Assembly (NCBI GenBank): GCA_002328745.1
Contig: DCVQ01000015.1
Location: 57,995-121,994 of the forward strand
Origin: Actinobacteria bacterium UBA2184
GTDB lineage: Bacteria; Actinomycetota; Coriobacteriia; Anaerosomatales; Anaerosomataceae
DNA length: 64,000 nucleotides
Direction: 5' to 3'
Shown here: positions 46,393 through 55,166 of the stretch, piece by piece
Numbering within the stretch: position 1 is the stretch's first letter
How the letters are laid out: each line of letters begins with the position of its first letter
The notes under the pieces: model-generated
Told to the model about the DNA's origin: nothing
Database searches by the model: none
What the model saw: only the letters and a program-made list of their open reading frames with translations
Made by a program: the position numbers and the translations under genes

Positions 46393-47370
46393 TCAGTTGC
46401 CTGCGTCGCCCTCTTCGCCCTCGAGCTCGCCGATGTCCGACACGTAGTAGTAGCCATCGTCGCCGAGGGTGCAGATCGCGCCGATCTCGTAATACGTGCC
46501 ATCGGAATAGCCGAGGGTGAATGCGACGATGGCGGTGCCATCGTCGTAGGCCTCGGCGCCCGTGATCTCGAAGTCGGTCAGGTCCGCGGGCGCGAAGATC
46601 TCGATGAGCTCCTCGGGAGCGAACTCGGAGAGCGGCGAGGAAGTCACGGCCATCATGTCCTCGTACCGGCCCTCGTACATCGAGATGATGAACTCGTTCA
46701 GGGCCCACGCTGCCGCCTCCTCGGCGGTCACGTCGCCCTCCGCGGGGTCTTCCGGCTCGACGTCCTGAGGGTCGACGGTGTAGGTGTCCGAGACGAACCA
46801 CTCGCCGTTGCGGGCTTCCACGATGACCCCGCGCTCCCACTCCCCGTCATTCGTCCCGAGCCAGTACTCGGCGATGTCGTCCTCCTCGACGAGCGGGTAG
46901 TACCACCACTCGGCGTCCTCGCCGTAGTACTGGGTGCCGGCGTCCGAGAGCGCGTCGAGGCTGGTCTCGAAGCCGCGCTCGGTGCGGATGTCCAGCGCCT
47001 TGCCCTCCTCCTTCTTGGATGTGGTCCGCGGATCGTTCTCATCCTTGTCGCGCGTGAGGACGTAGGCCGCGATCCCGCCGCCGACGATGGCCACCGCGAG
47101 CACGCCCACGATCACGGCGCCGAGGATGTTCTTGAAGCGGCGCTCCTGGACCTCGATGGGGAGATCATCGGACGTGGCGTGCGCTGCCGGCGGAGGATAC
47201 GCGGACGGCGCCGGGTACGCGCGTGGCACCGGTGCGGTCGTCGGCGTCACGCCGACGGGGGCTTCCGTGCGAGCCTGCGGAGGCTCGGCCGGGTGGGGTA
47301 ACGGCGCGCCGCATGAAGCACAGAATTCGGCGGGCGTCGGATCTTCCGTACCGCATACCGGACAGCGCAT
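46393..47370 (-). CDS. Zinc-ribbon membrane protein, 325 aa
   Basis: ATG 47370 (GGGGAGGAG upstream). CPVCGTEDPTPAEFCASCG is an N-terminal zinc ribbon; a Pro-rich linker and a transmembrane helix (ILGAVIVGVLAVAIVGGGIAAYVL) lead to an acidic extracytoplasmic domain with two similar parts. The paralogous gene upstream (47581-48567) shares ribbon-helix-exterior architecture. Function unknown. Confidence 0.75.
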   Translation of the reverse strand: MRCPVCGTEDPTPAEFCASCGAPLPHPAEPPQARTEAPVGVTPTTAPVPRAYPAPSAYPPPAAHATSDDLPIEVQERRFKNILGAVIVGVLAVAIVGGGIAAYVLTRDKDENDPRTTSKKEEGKALDIRTERGFETSLDALSDAGTQYYGEDAEWWYYPLVEEDDIAEYWLGTNDGEWERGVIVEARNGEWFVSDTYTVDPQDVEPEDPAEGDVTAEEAAAWALNEFIISMYEGRYEDMMAVTSSPLSEFAPEELIEIFAPADLTDFEITGAEAYDDGTAIVAFTLGYSDGTYYEIGAICTLGDDGYYYVSDIGELEGEEGDAGN

Positions 47371-47580
47371 CACGGCTCCTCCCCCGAAGAGATTTGCATG
47401 AGCGTAGACCGCGCTACACGGCCTTGTCCAGCAGTCGCGGCGGTGGCCGCGATCACCCCCGGCTGGCGGTGCGGGCGCACGCGCGAACCCGCTTCGGACG
47501 TCGGCGGATGACGGATGCTCCCGGGGTAGAACAGGCGACTGCAACAGGCGGCGCTGGGCCCCTGCCGACGGTCGCCGGGA

Positions 47581-48567
47581 CTAGACGCCCGTGGTCCCCC
47601 CGAGTTCGACCGGAAGCGGTATAGCGCCAGCGGGAGCCTCGATATCGACCGGCTTGTTGAAGTCGAAGAGATCCATCGTCAGCACCATGTCGATGGGCAG
47701 CGCCCCTCCGAGCCCCATCTCGATCACCTGCCGGTACGGCATGCCGTCCTCGACGCCGATGTAGAGATCCATCGTGAGATCGGCGTCCGCGTACATCTCG
47801 CGGAGCGTCTCGGCATCGAACGAACCGTCGGTGGCATCCTCCGGAAGCTGGCCCATGAGCTCCGAGTAGTTCTCGACCGCCATGTCTGCGATCTTCTCGC
47901 CATCGATGACCAGGTAGTAGTGCTCGCACGTCACGCCGTCGATCTCCTCGCGGCCCTTCGATTCGACCGTCGAGTACGCCTTCATGTAGTCGAGGTACTC
48001 GGCAGGGTTCGCGCTGCCCTGGTTCGCGGTCTGAAGACCGCTGAGGTCGAAGTCCATGTAGTACCACTGCGGACCCGCGCCGAAGGGGTCGGGATCGTAC
48101 TTGAGGTACAGCCTGCCATCGAGGATGACTTCGGACATGCGCATGGTCTGACCGAGCAGACGCATCGAGCCGTCCATCGCCACCTTGGCCGCGGCGGGGT
48201 TGCTGTTGTCCTCGGCCACGCCCTCGAACTCCATATCGAGGGACTGGCCCTGGACCTCGACCTCCATCTCCATCGTGAAGCCGAAAGTCTCGAGCCCGTC
48301 CACTTTGTCGGCGACCGCGGCGATGGCTTCTTCGGGCGTGGGTCCGCCGAGCAGCGAGAATCCGAGTGCGCCTCCGGCGATGGCGAGCACCGCGACCCCG
48401 CCCACGATGGCGGTGCGCGCAGCGCGGGACAGCCGGCGGCGCCCGGAGGGCGGTGCGACGGGTAGGGCCGGATCCTGCGGTGCGGTCGCCGGCTGCATCG
48501 CGGCACCGCACGACGAACAGAACGTTCCGGGTGTCAGGTCCTCAGTGCCGCATACGGGGCATTCCAT
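47581..48567 (-). CDS. Zinc-ribbon membrane protein with LppX/LolA-like exterior domain, 328 aa
   Basis: ATG 48567 follows GGGGAGGAG. CPVCGTEDLTPGTFCSSCG is the N-terminal ribbon, then a transmembrane helix (AIVGGVAVLAIAGGALGF) and a roughly 230-residue exterior domain. Its alternating strands (FGFTMEMEVEVQGQSLDMEF, MSEVILDGRLYLKYD, CEHYYLVIDG) suggest the LppX/LolA-like lipid-carrier fold. Proposed lipid or wall-precursor binding is inference. Confidence 0.7.
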   Translation of the reverse strand: MECPVCGTEDLTPGTFCSSCGAAMQPATAPQDPALPVAPPSGRRRLSRAARTAIVGGVAVLAIAGGALGFSLLGGPTPEEAIAAVADKVDGLETFGFTMEMEVEVQGQSLDMEFEGVAEDNSNPAAAKVAMDGSMRLLGQTMRMSEVILDGRLYLKYDPDPFGAGPQWYYMDFDLSGLQTANQGSANPAEYLDYMKAYSTVESKGREEIDGVTCEHYYLVIDGEKIADMAVENYSELMGQLPEDATDGSFDAETLREMYADADLTMDLYIGVEDGMPYRQVIEMGLGGALPIDMVLTMDLFDFNKPVDIEAPAGAIPLPVELGGTTGV

Positions 48568-48752
48568 GGCGTCTCCTCCCCGAGATGAGTCCACCTCAAC
48601 GTGTATTGTCCCACATCCGCGCGTGCTGATTGCCGGGGCATCGGTCTGAGACCGGGTTCGAGAGCGACCGCCGTGCGCATGGTTGCGCATGCCCGACGAC
48701 GACGGTGTTCCACACGCTTGTTTGGCTGTGCTACTATCACTATCCGCACCAC

Positions 48753-48838
48753 GCGGGTGTGGCGGAATGGCAGACGCGCATGGTTCAGGTCCATGTGGGG
48801 GCAACCCCGTGAAGGTTCAACTCCTTTCACCCGCACCA
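48753..48838 (+). tRNA. tRNA-Leu (anticodon CAG)
   Basis: Acceptor GCGGGTG pairs with CACCCGC; the anticodon stem-loop CATGG-TTCAGGT-CCATG gives CAG (reads CUG); a long class II variable arm (GTGGGGGCAACCCCGT) and T-arm GGTTCAACTCC follow; the 3' ACCA is encoded. Intact gene, unlike the split tRNA-Arg. Confidence 0.95.
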
Positions 48839-48850
48839 GCGAATGAAGAG

Positions 48851-48878
48851 CGGCCCCTCCCGGTAACGGCAGGGGCCG
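48851..48878. terminator. Terminator after tRNA-Leu
   Basis: CGGCCCCT (48851-48858) pairs with AGGGGCCG (48871-48878), followed by TTTCTCG. It terminates the tRNA and possibly the converging ABC permease gene. Confidence 0.75.
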
Positions 48879-48932
48879 TTTCTCGTATCACAGGGACTCT
48901 CCGCCCCGATCGCGGGAGTGGATGCGCTCCGC

Positions 48933-50228
48933 CTACCGCTGCTTCTTGAGCTTCGCGAGGTTGAGCCGCATCGTGAGCAACCGGTCGGAGCTGAAGATGC
49001 GACCGGCCACCACGACGAGCACCGCGAACCACGCGAGCTCGTACGCGGCCCCGAGCAACACCATGTGCGCGTTGCCAAGGAACAGGTTGGGAGCTGCGAG
49101 GAAGGCGTGGGTGAAGGGGATGGCGAGCACCGTCCATCTGGCCACCGGCGCGAGCGAGTTCACGTCGACGAACATCGACACGAAGTACGGCACCATCAGC
49201 AGGACGATCATCGGCGTGATGAGCGATTGCACCGCCTTCACGTTCTCGGCGAACGCTCCGAGGATGAGCGAGATGACGAGCGCCACGAGTATGGCCGCGA
49301 ACATCGACAGGCCAAGCATCGCGTAGTCCCCGACGCCGAGCGTCAGCCCGAGCTGATCGGCGAAGGCCGTTGCCGCCGAAGTACTGGTCCCCGTTTCGCC
49401 GAAGCCTTCCATCAGGCCCTTCATGTAGATGTTCATGCCGACCATGTAGGCGGCCGCCGAGACGAGCGCCACCAGTCCGGCGGCCATCATCTTGGCCGTC
49501 ACTATCGCGGATCGCGAGATGGGCATCGCGAGCAGCGTCTCGAGAGTCTTGTTCTCCTTCTCGGTGGCGATGGCCACGGCGACCATCTGCGCGGCGAACA
49601 TCACCACCACGAAGAGCACGATCGGGACCAGCATGGTCTGCGTCGAGATGAACGCCATGACGGTGTCGCGGCTCACCTGGGCCTGCCGGTCGCCGACCAT
49701 CACGTGGTCCACGACCGCGAGCGGATCCTTGATGAACGCCGGGTCGATTGCCGCCGCGTGTTCGGTCATGACCTCCTGAGCCACCGTCTGCTCGACTTGC
49801 AGGAGCGCCGCCGAGAGCGCCGCCGAGTCCTGTCCGGACATGACGGAGAACGTACGGATGACCGAGTACACCTCGATGCGTGCCGGAGTCGCGTCGCCGA
49901 GCGCCGCGCCGTATCCCTCGGGCACGACGACGAGGATGCTGCCGCCCGACGCCGAGAGCGCACGCGCCGCCTCCCCGGCATCGTCGTCGGCGGCCTCCTC
50001 GATGGTGAAGCCAGCGCCCTCGATCGCCGCTCGGAGCGCGGACGAGGCTTCGGTTCGGTCGCGGTCGAGCAGCGCGAGCCTGCGGTTGGCCGCGGCCTCC
50101 TCTCCCTCGGCGCCGACCACCTGGCCGATCACGGCGAACATCATGATGGTGATGACGAAGGGGAGCAGGATCTGCGGGGTGATGAGCTCCTTGACCTCTT
50201 TGCGTAGGAGCACGAGGAACCGTCTCAT
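48933..50228 (-). CDS. ABC-2 type transporter permease (NatB-like)
   Basis: 431 aa. First transmembrane helix (ILLPFVITIMMFAVIGQVV), a large exterior domain (about 60-200), then five to six helices (VPIVLFVVVMFAAQMVAVAI, VALVSAAAYMVGMNIYM, AAILVALVISLILGAFAENV). The KENKTLETLLAMPISR sequence is the ABC-2 coupling signature. Its start overlaps the ATPase stop by 4 nt. Probably exports Na+ or a peptide/drug. Confidence 0.9.
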   Translation of the reverse strand: MRRFLVLLRKEVKELITPQILLPFVITIMMFAVIGQVVGAEGEEAAANRRLALLDRDRTEASSALRAAIEGAGFTIEEAADDDAGEAARALSASGGSILVVVPEGYGAALGDATPARIEVYSVIRTFSVMSGQDSAALSAALLQVEQTVAQEVMTEHAAAIDPAFIKDPLAVVDHVMVGDRQAQVSRDTVMAFISTQTMLVPIVLFVVVMFAAQMVAVAIATEKENKTLETLLAMPISRSAIVTAKMMAAGLVALVSAAAYMVGMNIYMKGLMEGFGETGTSTSAATAFADQLGLTLGVGDYAMLGLSMFAAILVALVISLILGAFAENVKAVQSLITPMIVLLMVPYFVSMFVDVNSLAPVARWTVLAIPFTHAFLAAPNLFLGNAHMVLLGAAYELAWFAVLVVVAGRIFSSDRLLTMRLNLAKLKKQR

Positions 50229-50947
50229 CGTGCCACCTCCGCGAAGACCTCTTCGAGATTGTCGGCGCCGAAGCGTTCCTTCAGCTCGGCCGGGGTCCCG
50301 GTGGCGTGGATCGTCCCCTGGTGGATCACCGAGACGCGGTCGGAGAGATACTCGATCTCGAGCATGTTGTGGCTCGAGAGCAGCACCGCCATTCCCGACC
50401 GCGTGAACTCCTTGATGGTGTCGCGCACGTCGAGCGCGCCGAGCACGTCGAGGCCGCTCGTCGGCTCGTCGAGGATGGCCAGCTTCGGGCGGGTCATGAT
50501 CGCCCGGGCGAGCAGGAGCTTGCGCGCCATGCCCTTGCTGTAGGTGCCGATCTTGTCGTCCAGCCTGTCGCCGAGCCCCGAGATCTCCGCCGCCGACGCG
50601 AGGCTCTCGGTCTGGCGTTCGCGATCGTCGAAGAACACCTCGGCCATGAAGCGCAGGTACTCCCTGCCGCGCATGCTCTTGTACGCGCCGGCCTCCTCGG
50701 GCAGATAGCTCAGGCGGGCGCGCGCCGAGGCGGGGTCGGAGACGACGTCGATTCCGTCGAGCTCGATGGCGCCGGCGCTCGGCTGCAAGATGGTCGCCAC
50801 CATGCGGAGCGTGGTCGTCTTGCCGGCGCCGTTCGGGCCGATGAGCGCGAACACCTCCCCCGCGCGTACCGAGAAACCGATGCCGCGCACGGCTTCGAGC
50901 CGCCCGTAGTGCTTCGAGAGTCCGCTCACGCGCAGAACGTCGGCCAT
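50225..50947 (-). CDS. ABC transporter ATPase
   Basis: 240 aa from ATG 50947 (GAAGGGG upstream). IGPNGAGKTTTLRMVATIL (Walker A), YSKGMARKLLLARAIMT (signature; the canonical SGG reads SKG), PKLAILDEPTSGLDVLG (Walker B) and LLSSHNMLEIE (H-loop). Energises the permease encoded downstream. Confidence 0.93.
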   Translation of the reverse strand: MADVLRVSGLSKHYGRLEAVRGIGFSVRAGEVFALIGPNGAGKTTTLRMVATILQPSAGAIELDGIDVVSDPASARARLSYLPEEAGAYKSMRGREYLRFMAEVFFDDRERQTESLASAAEISGLGDRLDDKIGTYSKGMARKLLLARAIMTRPKLAILDEPTSGLDVLGALDVRDTIKEFTRSGMAVLLSSHNMLEIEYLSDRVSVIHQGTIHATGTPAELKERFGADNLEEVFAEVAR

Positions 50948-51064
50948 CGGCGCCCCTTCCCGTCGTGCCGGCCCCTGACATTGAACCACAGCTTCCCGCG
51001 TGTTGTGTTCGCCTTGGTGCGGGCGCACAATCGAGCGGTGAGGAAGCTGTCGAAGGAGTCTGAG

Positions 51065-51610
51065 ATGACGAAGCGACTCGCGATCTGCCTGCTTGCGGCG
51101 CTGCTTGCCGCAACCGCCGGCTGTTCGGGTGGTAGTGACGAACTTGAAGGCGACGCTGGCGACAACGGGGCGAGCACGCAGATGCCCGTGGACACCCCCT
51201 CCGCGCCAAACCCCTCCGAGCTGCTCACCCCCGCCGATGTCGAGGCCGTCTCGGGCCTCACCGGGCTCGAGGTCGTACCGTACGAACCCGCCGTCGGCGC
51301 GGGCGGCGACGTGAACATCGCCGATGCCTCGGGCCAGCTCGTGGCCATGCTGGTGGTCGACTCGCTCGAGACGTGGGACGCGTGGTTGACGGATGGTTTC
51401 ACCGTCTCCGAACCGGTCAATCCGCCGGTTGGTGACGAGGCGTTCATCGGTCCCAGCCCCGACGTATCCGGGGTGATCTACATCTTCGGCTTCCGCAAGG
51501 GCGACGTGGCCGTCGTGATCGACACATACTTCGATGTCGGCGCGACCGGCACCATCCTGAGCGTCGAGCAGTTACGCGAGCTTGCCGAGATCGTGGAGGG
51601 CCGGCTGTAA
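51065..51610 (+). CDS. Putative lipoprotein, 181 aa
   Basis: ATG 51065 with GAAGGAG upstream. The signal peptide LAICLLAALLAATAGC has a lipobox (ATAGC). A Ser/Asp/Pro-rich linker and a compact domain follow (LLTPADVEAVSGLTGLEVVPY, AFIGPSPDVSGVIYIFGFRKGDVAVVI). Function unknown; divergent from the ABC operon. Confidence 0.75.
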   Translation: MTKRLAICLLAALLAATAGCSGGSDELEGDAGDNGASTQMPVDTPSAPNPSELLTPADVEAVSGLTGLEVVPYEPAVGAGGDVNIADASGQLVAMLVVDSLETWDAWLTDGFTVSEPVNPPVGDEAFIGPSPDVSGVIYIFGFRKGDVAVVIDTYFDVGATGTILSVEQLRELAEIVEGRL

Positions 51611-51640
51611 GCCCGTTGCGAGCGCGAAGAGGGGGTCCAC

Positions 51641-52048
51641 ATGCACGGCATGAAGTGGCTCTGGGTGTATCTCGCGTCGTTCGCCGCATTCCTCGCAGTG
51701 GACGCGGTGTGGCTGGCGACGATGTCGGGGCGGTTCTATCGTCCGCGCCTCGGCTATCTGATGCGGGACGAGCCGGCGCTCGGCGTGGCGCTGCTGTTCT
51801 ACGTCGTGTACGTGGCGGGCGTGCTCGTGCTTGCCGTGTCGCCCGCGCTCGACTCCGGGTCGGCCCTCAAGGCCGCTGCTCTCGGCGCGCTCCTCGGCCT
51901 GGTCGCGTACGGCACGTACGACATCACCAACCTCTCCACGGTCAGGGACTGGCCGGTGATCGTGACGGTAGTCGACCTGGTGTGGGGCACGTCGCTCACC
52001 GCGACGATCTCGACCATCGGCTACTACGTGGCCCGCTGGCTCGCGTGA
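51641..52048 (+). CDS. DUF2177 membrane protein
   Basis: 135 aa, four predicted helices. WVYLASFAAFLAVDAVWLAT, FYRPRLGYLM, LGLVAYGTYDITNLSTVRDW and DLVWGTSLTATISTIGYYV are the signature DUF2177 segments. Function unknown. 30 nt after the lipoprotein gene, likely co-transcribed. Confidence 0.9.
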   Translation: MHGMKWLWVYLASFAAFLAVDAVWLATMSGRFYRPRLGYLMRDEPALGVALLFYVVYVAGVLVLAVSPALDSGSALKAAALGALLGLVAYGTYDITNLSTVRDWPVIVTVVDLVWGTSLTATISTIGYYVARWLA

Positions 52049-52205
52049 CGCGCCCGGGCGCATCCGCACGCGGAATCCCTCACGCCGTTCGTCCGAAGGC
52101 GGCTGTGCGTCGCGGAGCGGGGGCAGGTATCGTGCCTGAAACGTCGTAGTAAGTCCTGAGGCCGGCACCTCGATCCTGTTCGCGTTTTCGTAAGGACGTG
52201 TGCCA

Positions 52206-53540
52206 ATGCTCTCAGAACGCGTCGTGACCGGTGTGCTTCGCGTGCTCAATCGGAGCTACCTCGGGCAGTACCCGGCCGACATCGATCGTCTGCCCGCTCC
52301 TTCGCCCGGCAAGCGGTACACGCTGTACATGCACATCCCGTTCTGCGAGCGGTTGTGCCCGTACTGCTCCTTCAACCGGTTCCTCTACGGCGAGGACCGC
52401 GCGCGACGCTACTTCCGCTCGCTGCGTACGGAGCTCCGCATGGCCGCCGGTCTTGGTTACGATTTCGCCAACCTCTACATGGGCGGCGGCACGCCGACGA
52501 TCCTCCTCGACGAGCTGTGCGAGACGATCGATCTGGCCACGACGCTCTTCCCGGGGATCGGGGAGGTCTCGGCCGAGACGAGCCCCAACCACATCACCGA
52601 GGAGATGATCGTCGCGCTCAAGGACCGCGTGCAGCGCATGAGCGTCGGTGTCCAGAGTTTCGACGACACGCTGCTGCAGCAGATGGCGCGCTACGACAAG
52701 TACGGCTGCGGGCAGCAGGTCTTCGAGCAGGTCCAAAGGGCTGCTGGCCGGTTCCATTCGCTCAACGTGGACATGATCTTCAACTTCCCGAGCCAGTCGC
52801 GCGCGATGCTCGAGCGCGACATCGAGCTCGTGAAGCAGACGGGCAGCAACCAGACCACGTTCTACCCGCTCATGGCTTCGCCGAAGAACCGCCGCGAGCT
52901 GGCGCGCGCCATCGGTGCTATCGACTACGGCCGGGAGGCCGAGTACTACCGTACGGTGTGCGACGGTCTGCAGCCCGAGTTCGAGCCGGCCTCGGCGTGG
53001 ACCTTCTCCAAGGACACGAGCAGCATGATCGACGAGTACATCGTCGACTACGACGAGTACGTGGGCCTGGGCTCGGGTGCCCTCACGTTCGTCGGCGGAC
53101 GCATCTACAACAACACCTTCTCCCTCGGCGAGTACGAGGCGCGCATCACGGCGGGGGAGACTTCGATCGCCAAGATGGGGCGCCCGTACAACCGTAGGGC
53201 GCGCATGCGCTATCGCTTCGTCACGGACCTCTTCGGCCTGAGACTCGACAAGAAGCGGTTCCTGGCCGATTTCGGTGTGCCGGCCGAGCGCGGTCTGTGG
53301 GCCGAGCTGGCGTTCATGCGCCTCGCCGGCGGCATCGCCACCGACACGCCCGAGGAGATCACGCTCACGCCGCGGGGGCGCTACCTGCTGCTCGTGATGA
53401 TGCGGGAGACGCTCGCGGCGTCCAACGACCATCGCGATCACGAGCGCGAGATGCTGCCGGCTTCCGAGAAGATCCTCCTGTCGGACGCCGAGATCGTACC
53501 GTGTCCTCCTACGCGCGAGGAGTGCCTCGCGGCATGCTGA
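52206..53540 (+). CDS. HemN/HemW-like radical SAM protein
   Basis: 444 aa. The radical SAM motif is HIPFCERLCPYCSFNRF (CxxxCxxC), followed by FANLYMGGGTPT and VGVQSFDDTLLQQMARYDK, typical of the HemN/HemW superfamily. A HemN-C-like winged helix follows (TDLFGLRLDKKRFLADFG). The motif's CPYCSF and the acidic tail differ from canonical HemN. Substrate unclear: porphyrin oxidation, heme transfer or heme degradation are all options. Confidence 0.8.
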   Translation: MLSERVVTGVLRVLNRSYLGQYPADIDRLPAPSPGKRYTLYMHIPFCERLCPYCSFNRFLYGEDRARRYFRSLRTELRMAAGLGYDFANLYMGGGTPTILLDELCETIDLATTLFPGIGEVSAETSPNHITEEMIVALKDRVQRMSVGVQSFDDTLLQQMARYDKYGCGQQVFEQVQRAAGRFHSLNVDMIFNFPSQSRAMLERDIELVKQTGSNQTTFYPLMASPKNRRELARAIGAIDYGREAEYYRTVCDGLQPEFEPASAWTFSKDTSSMIDEYIVDYDEYVGLGSGALTFVGGRIYNNTFSLGEYEARITAGETSIAKMGRPYNRRARMRYRFVTDLFGLRLDKKRFLADFGVPAERGLWAELAFMRLAGGIATDTPEEITLTPRGRYLLLVMMRETLAASNDHRDHEREMLPASEKILLSDAEIVPCPPTREECLAAC

Positions 53541-53597
53541 GATTGCGCCTGTGCGCCGGCGTGCTGCATTATGGAGGTCGTCGAAGGAGGTAGCGCG

Positions 53598-53960
53598 ATG
53601 GACCATCTCGGAGAGCCGTACGACTTCGGCGACGACTTCACCACCCAGCACGCTCACAAGATGCTCGACTTCTACTGCAAGGTGCTCGACGGCATGGGCT
53701 ACGAGCCGATCGCGTATCCCGATGTGGATGAGAAGATCGGCGCGAGCAAGCTCGGCACGCCCAAGTACGACTCCCTGCGTCACGCACACTGGATGGTGCA
53801 TCAGACGCGGGAGTTCCTGCGGGGCGGACGCCTTGCCAAGGCCTACCGCTGGATAGGCATGATCCAGGGCATCCTACTGATGAACGGCGTCTACAGCATC
53901 ATGGAGCTCAAGGGTCACAACCGTTTCGACTTGCCGCCGGTGCCGCCACGCGGCCGGTAG
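53598..53960 (+). CDS. Hypothetical protein, 120 aa, after the radical SAM gene
   Basis: ATG 53598 with GAAGGAGG upstream. Helical: HAHKMLDFYCKVLDGMGYEP, HAHWMVHQTREFLRGGRLAK, AYRWIGMIQGILLMNGVYSI. Three His and several Met residues suggest ligand or metal binding. Its place 58 nt after the radical SAM gene suggests a partner. No family recognised. Confidence 0.7.
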   Translation: MDHLGEPYDFGDDFTTQHAHKMLDFYCKVLDGMGYEPIAYPDVDEKIGASKLGTPKYDSLRHAHWMVHQTREFLRGGRLAKAYRWIGMIQGILLMNGVYSIMELKGHNRFDLPPVPPRGR

Positions 53961-53980
53961 AGGACCGCGCGGGGGAGACT

Positions 53981-54193
53981 ATGGACGGTTTCGCCCCCGT
54001 AAAGGGGAAGTGCTACTACTGGCGAGAGACGGTCGATGACGACGATCGGTTCAACACGCGCGTCAAGAAGACCGACTGGCGCGTGCGGTGCACCTGCTTC
54101 GTGCTCGGGGATGCGTGGCTCTACACGGTAGACACCGTGCCGGACGACTGCCCCGAGAAGCGGTCCTGCCGCTATTACATCTTCAACAGCTGA
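53981..54193 (+). CDS. Hypothetical Cys-rich protein, 70 aa
   Basis: Small, with CYYWRETVDDDD, DWRVRCTCFVLGDAWLYT and DDCPEKRSCRYYIFNS: five Cys and many aromatic residues, consistent with a zinc or disulfide-stabilised domain. 21 nt after the previous gene; terminator follows. Confidence 0.6.
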   Translation: MDGFAPVKGKCYYWRETVDDDDRFNTRVKKTDWRVRCTCFVLGDAWLYTVDTVPDDCPEKRSCRYYIFNS

Positions 54194-54230
54194 GGAATCG
54201 CGATCGCGAAGGCCCGGCCCGGAGATGAGG

Positions 54231-54252
54231 AACGGCCCCATGAGGGGCCGTT
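54231..54252 (+). terminator. Hairpin terminator
   Basis: AACGGCCCC (54231-54239) pairs with 54244-54252 around ATGA and is followed by CGCGTTTCTTG. Confidence 0.8.
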
Positions 54253-54288
54253 CGCGTTTCTTGAGTCGCAGATCGCTGCGCCCGTGCG

Positions 54289-54471
54289 TCAGCCTCGCAC
54301 CGGTCCGTACGTGCCGGGCGTGAACGGGAGCCCGGCGCCGTGAACCACCCTCACCTGGAAACCCGTGCCGTTGCACCCCTGGCAGGTGCGCCAATCCGCG
54401 CGGCCATCCGAACGCTCTATCGAAACGACCTTGTTGCCCTTGCAGACCGGGCAGGTCTCTTTGCGTACCAC
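54289..54471 (-). CDS. DnaJ-type zinc-finger microprotein, about 60 aa
   Basis: GTG 54471 is chosen because AAGGTGAG lies just upstream; GTG 54480 would overlap that site. CPVCKGNKVVSIERSDGRAD followed by WRTCQGCNGTGF gives CxxC and CxxCxGxG, half of a DnaJ zinc-binding module. Such stand-alone fragments are usually small redox or RNA-associated proteins. No neighbour suggests a role. Confidence 0.6.
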   Translation of the reverse strand: MVRKETCPVCKGNKVVSIERSDGRADWRTCQGCNGTGFQVRVVHGAGLPFTPGTYGPVRG

Positions 54472-54720
54472 AGTGCTCACCTTTTCGGTCGCCCGCGGTT
54501 CCGGCCGCGAGCCTCGGTCGAGGCGTATTAAGCAATCTTCATACCAGGAGCAGAACTCGTTCGCAAGTGAGCAAAGTGAATCCCGGCCTTACGGCGCCTC
54601 GATGACGCGACGGCAACGGCTCCGAAGCAGCATGATTTCGGACTGTTGCTGTATCGGCACGTGCGTACGATACATGTCATAGATGCATAAAACGCAGTTG
54701 TACCGAAGGGAACTGAGAAC

Positions 54721-55053
54721 ATGGAGGCGCTTCAGGTGAAGCCGGGGCTCCGCCGGATGGAGACCGCGCTTGCCCCTCGCGTCGCCCAGGCCGAGATCGT
54801 GCTGAAGCCGCACGTGAACAGGTTGGTCCTGGCGCTCGGCATGCTGTATCCGCTGGCAACGACGCCCCAGATCTACAACGTCTGGGTGCTCCACCGCACC
54901 GGCGGGCTGAGCGAGGTCACGTATGCGGCGGGCCTCGTCATGGCGATCATGTGGACCGCATGGGGACTGCTTCATCGTGAGCGGATGGTGTGGTCGCTGA
55001 ACCTGCTGTGGGTGGGCGTGCACGCGACGATGATCGCTGGTCTCTTGCAGTAG
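54721..55053 (+). CDS. SemiSWEET/PQ-loop-like membrane protein, 110 aa
   Basis: An N-terminal 28-residue soluble part is followed by three helices: LVLALGMLYPLATTPQIYNV (with the PQ motif), VTYAAGLVMAIMWTAWGLL and SLNLLWVGVHATMIAGLL. Three-helix proteins with the PQ motif are SemiSWEET-type sugar transporters that dimerise. The N-terminal extension is unusual. Preceded by a long leader with AT-rich DNA. Confidence 0.75.
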   Translation: MEALQVKPGLRRMETALAPRVAQAEIVLKPHVNRLVLALGMLYPLATTPQIYNVWVLHRTGGLSEVTYAAGLVMAIMWTAWGLLHRERMVWSLNLLWVGVHATMIAGLLQ

Positions 55054-55114
55054 CAGCACGTGCGGTACGTCCGCGAGATACCGAGCTCCGCGGTCGTACT
55101 GCCTATTTCCGCCG

Positions 55115-55146
55115 GAAGGCCGTGCCGCACAGGCGGCACGGCCTTC
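55115..55146. terminator. Bidirectional terminator
   Basis: GAAGGCCGTGCCGC (55115-55128) pairs exactly with 55133-55146 around ACAG. It lies between the rightward PQ-loop gene and the leftward sufB-like gene. Confidence 0.8.
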
Positions 55147-55166
55147 GCCATTCCCGGCGGATGCGG

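Noticed and set aside
48933..51209. 758-residue frame joining the ABC permease to the upstream ATPase region
   Set aside because: The upstream part is a frame-shifted reading of the ATPase gene; the permease has its own start at 50228 with a 4-nt overlap.
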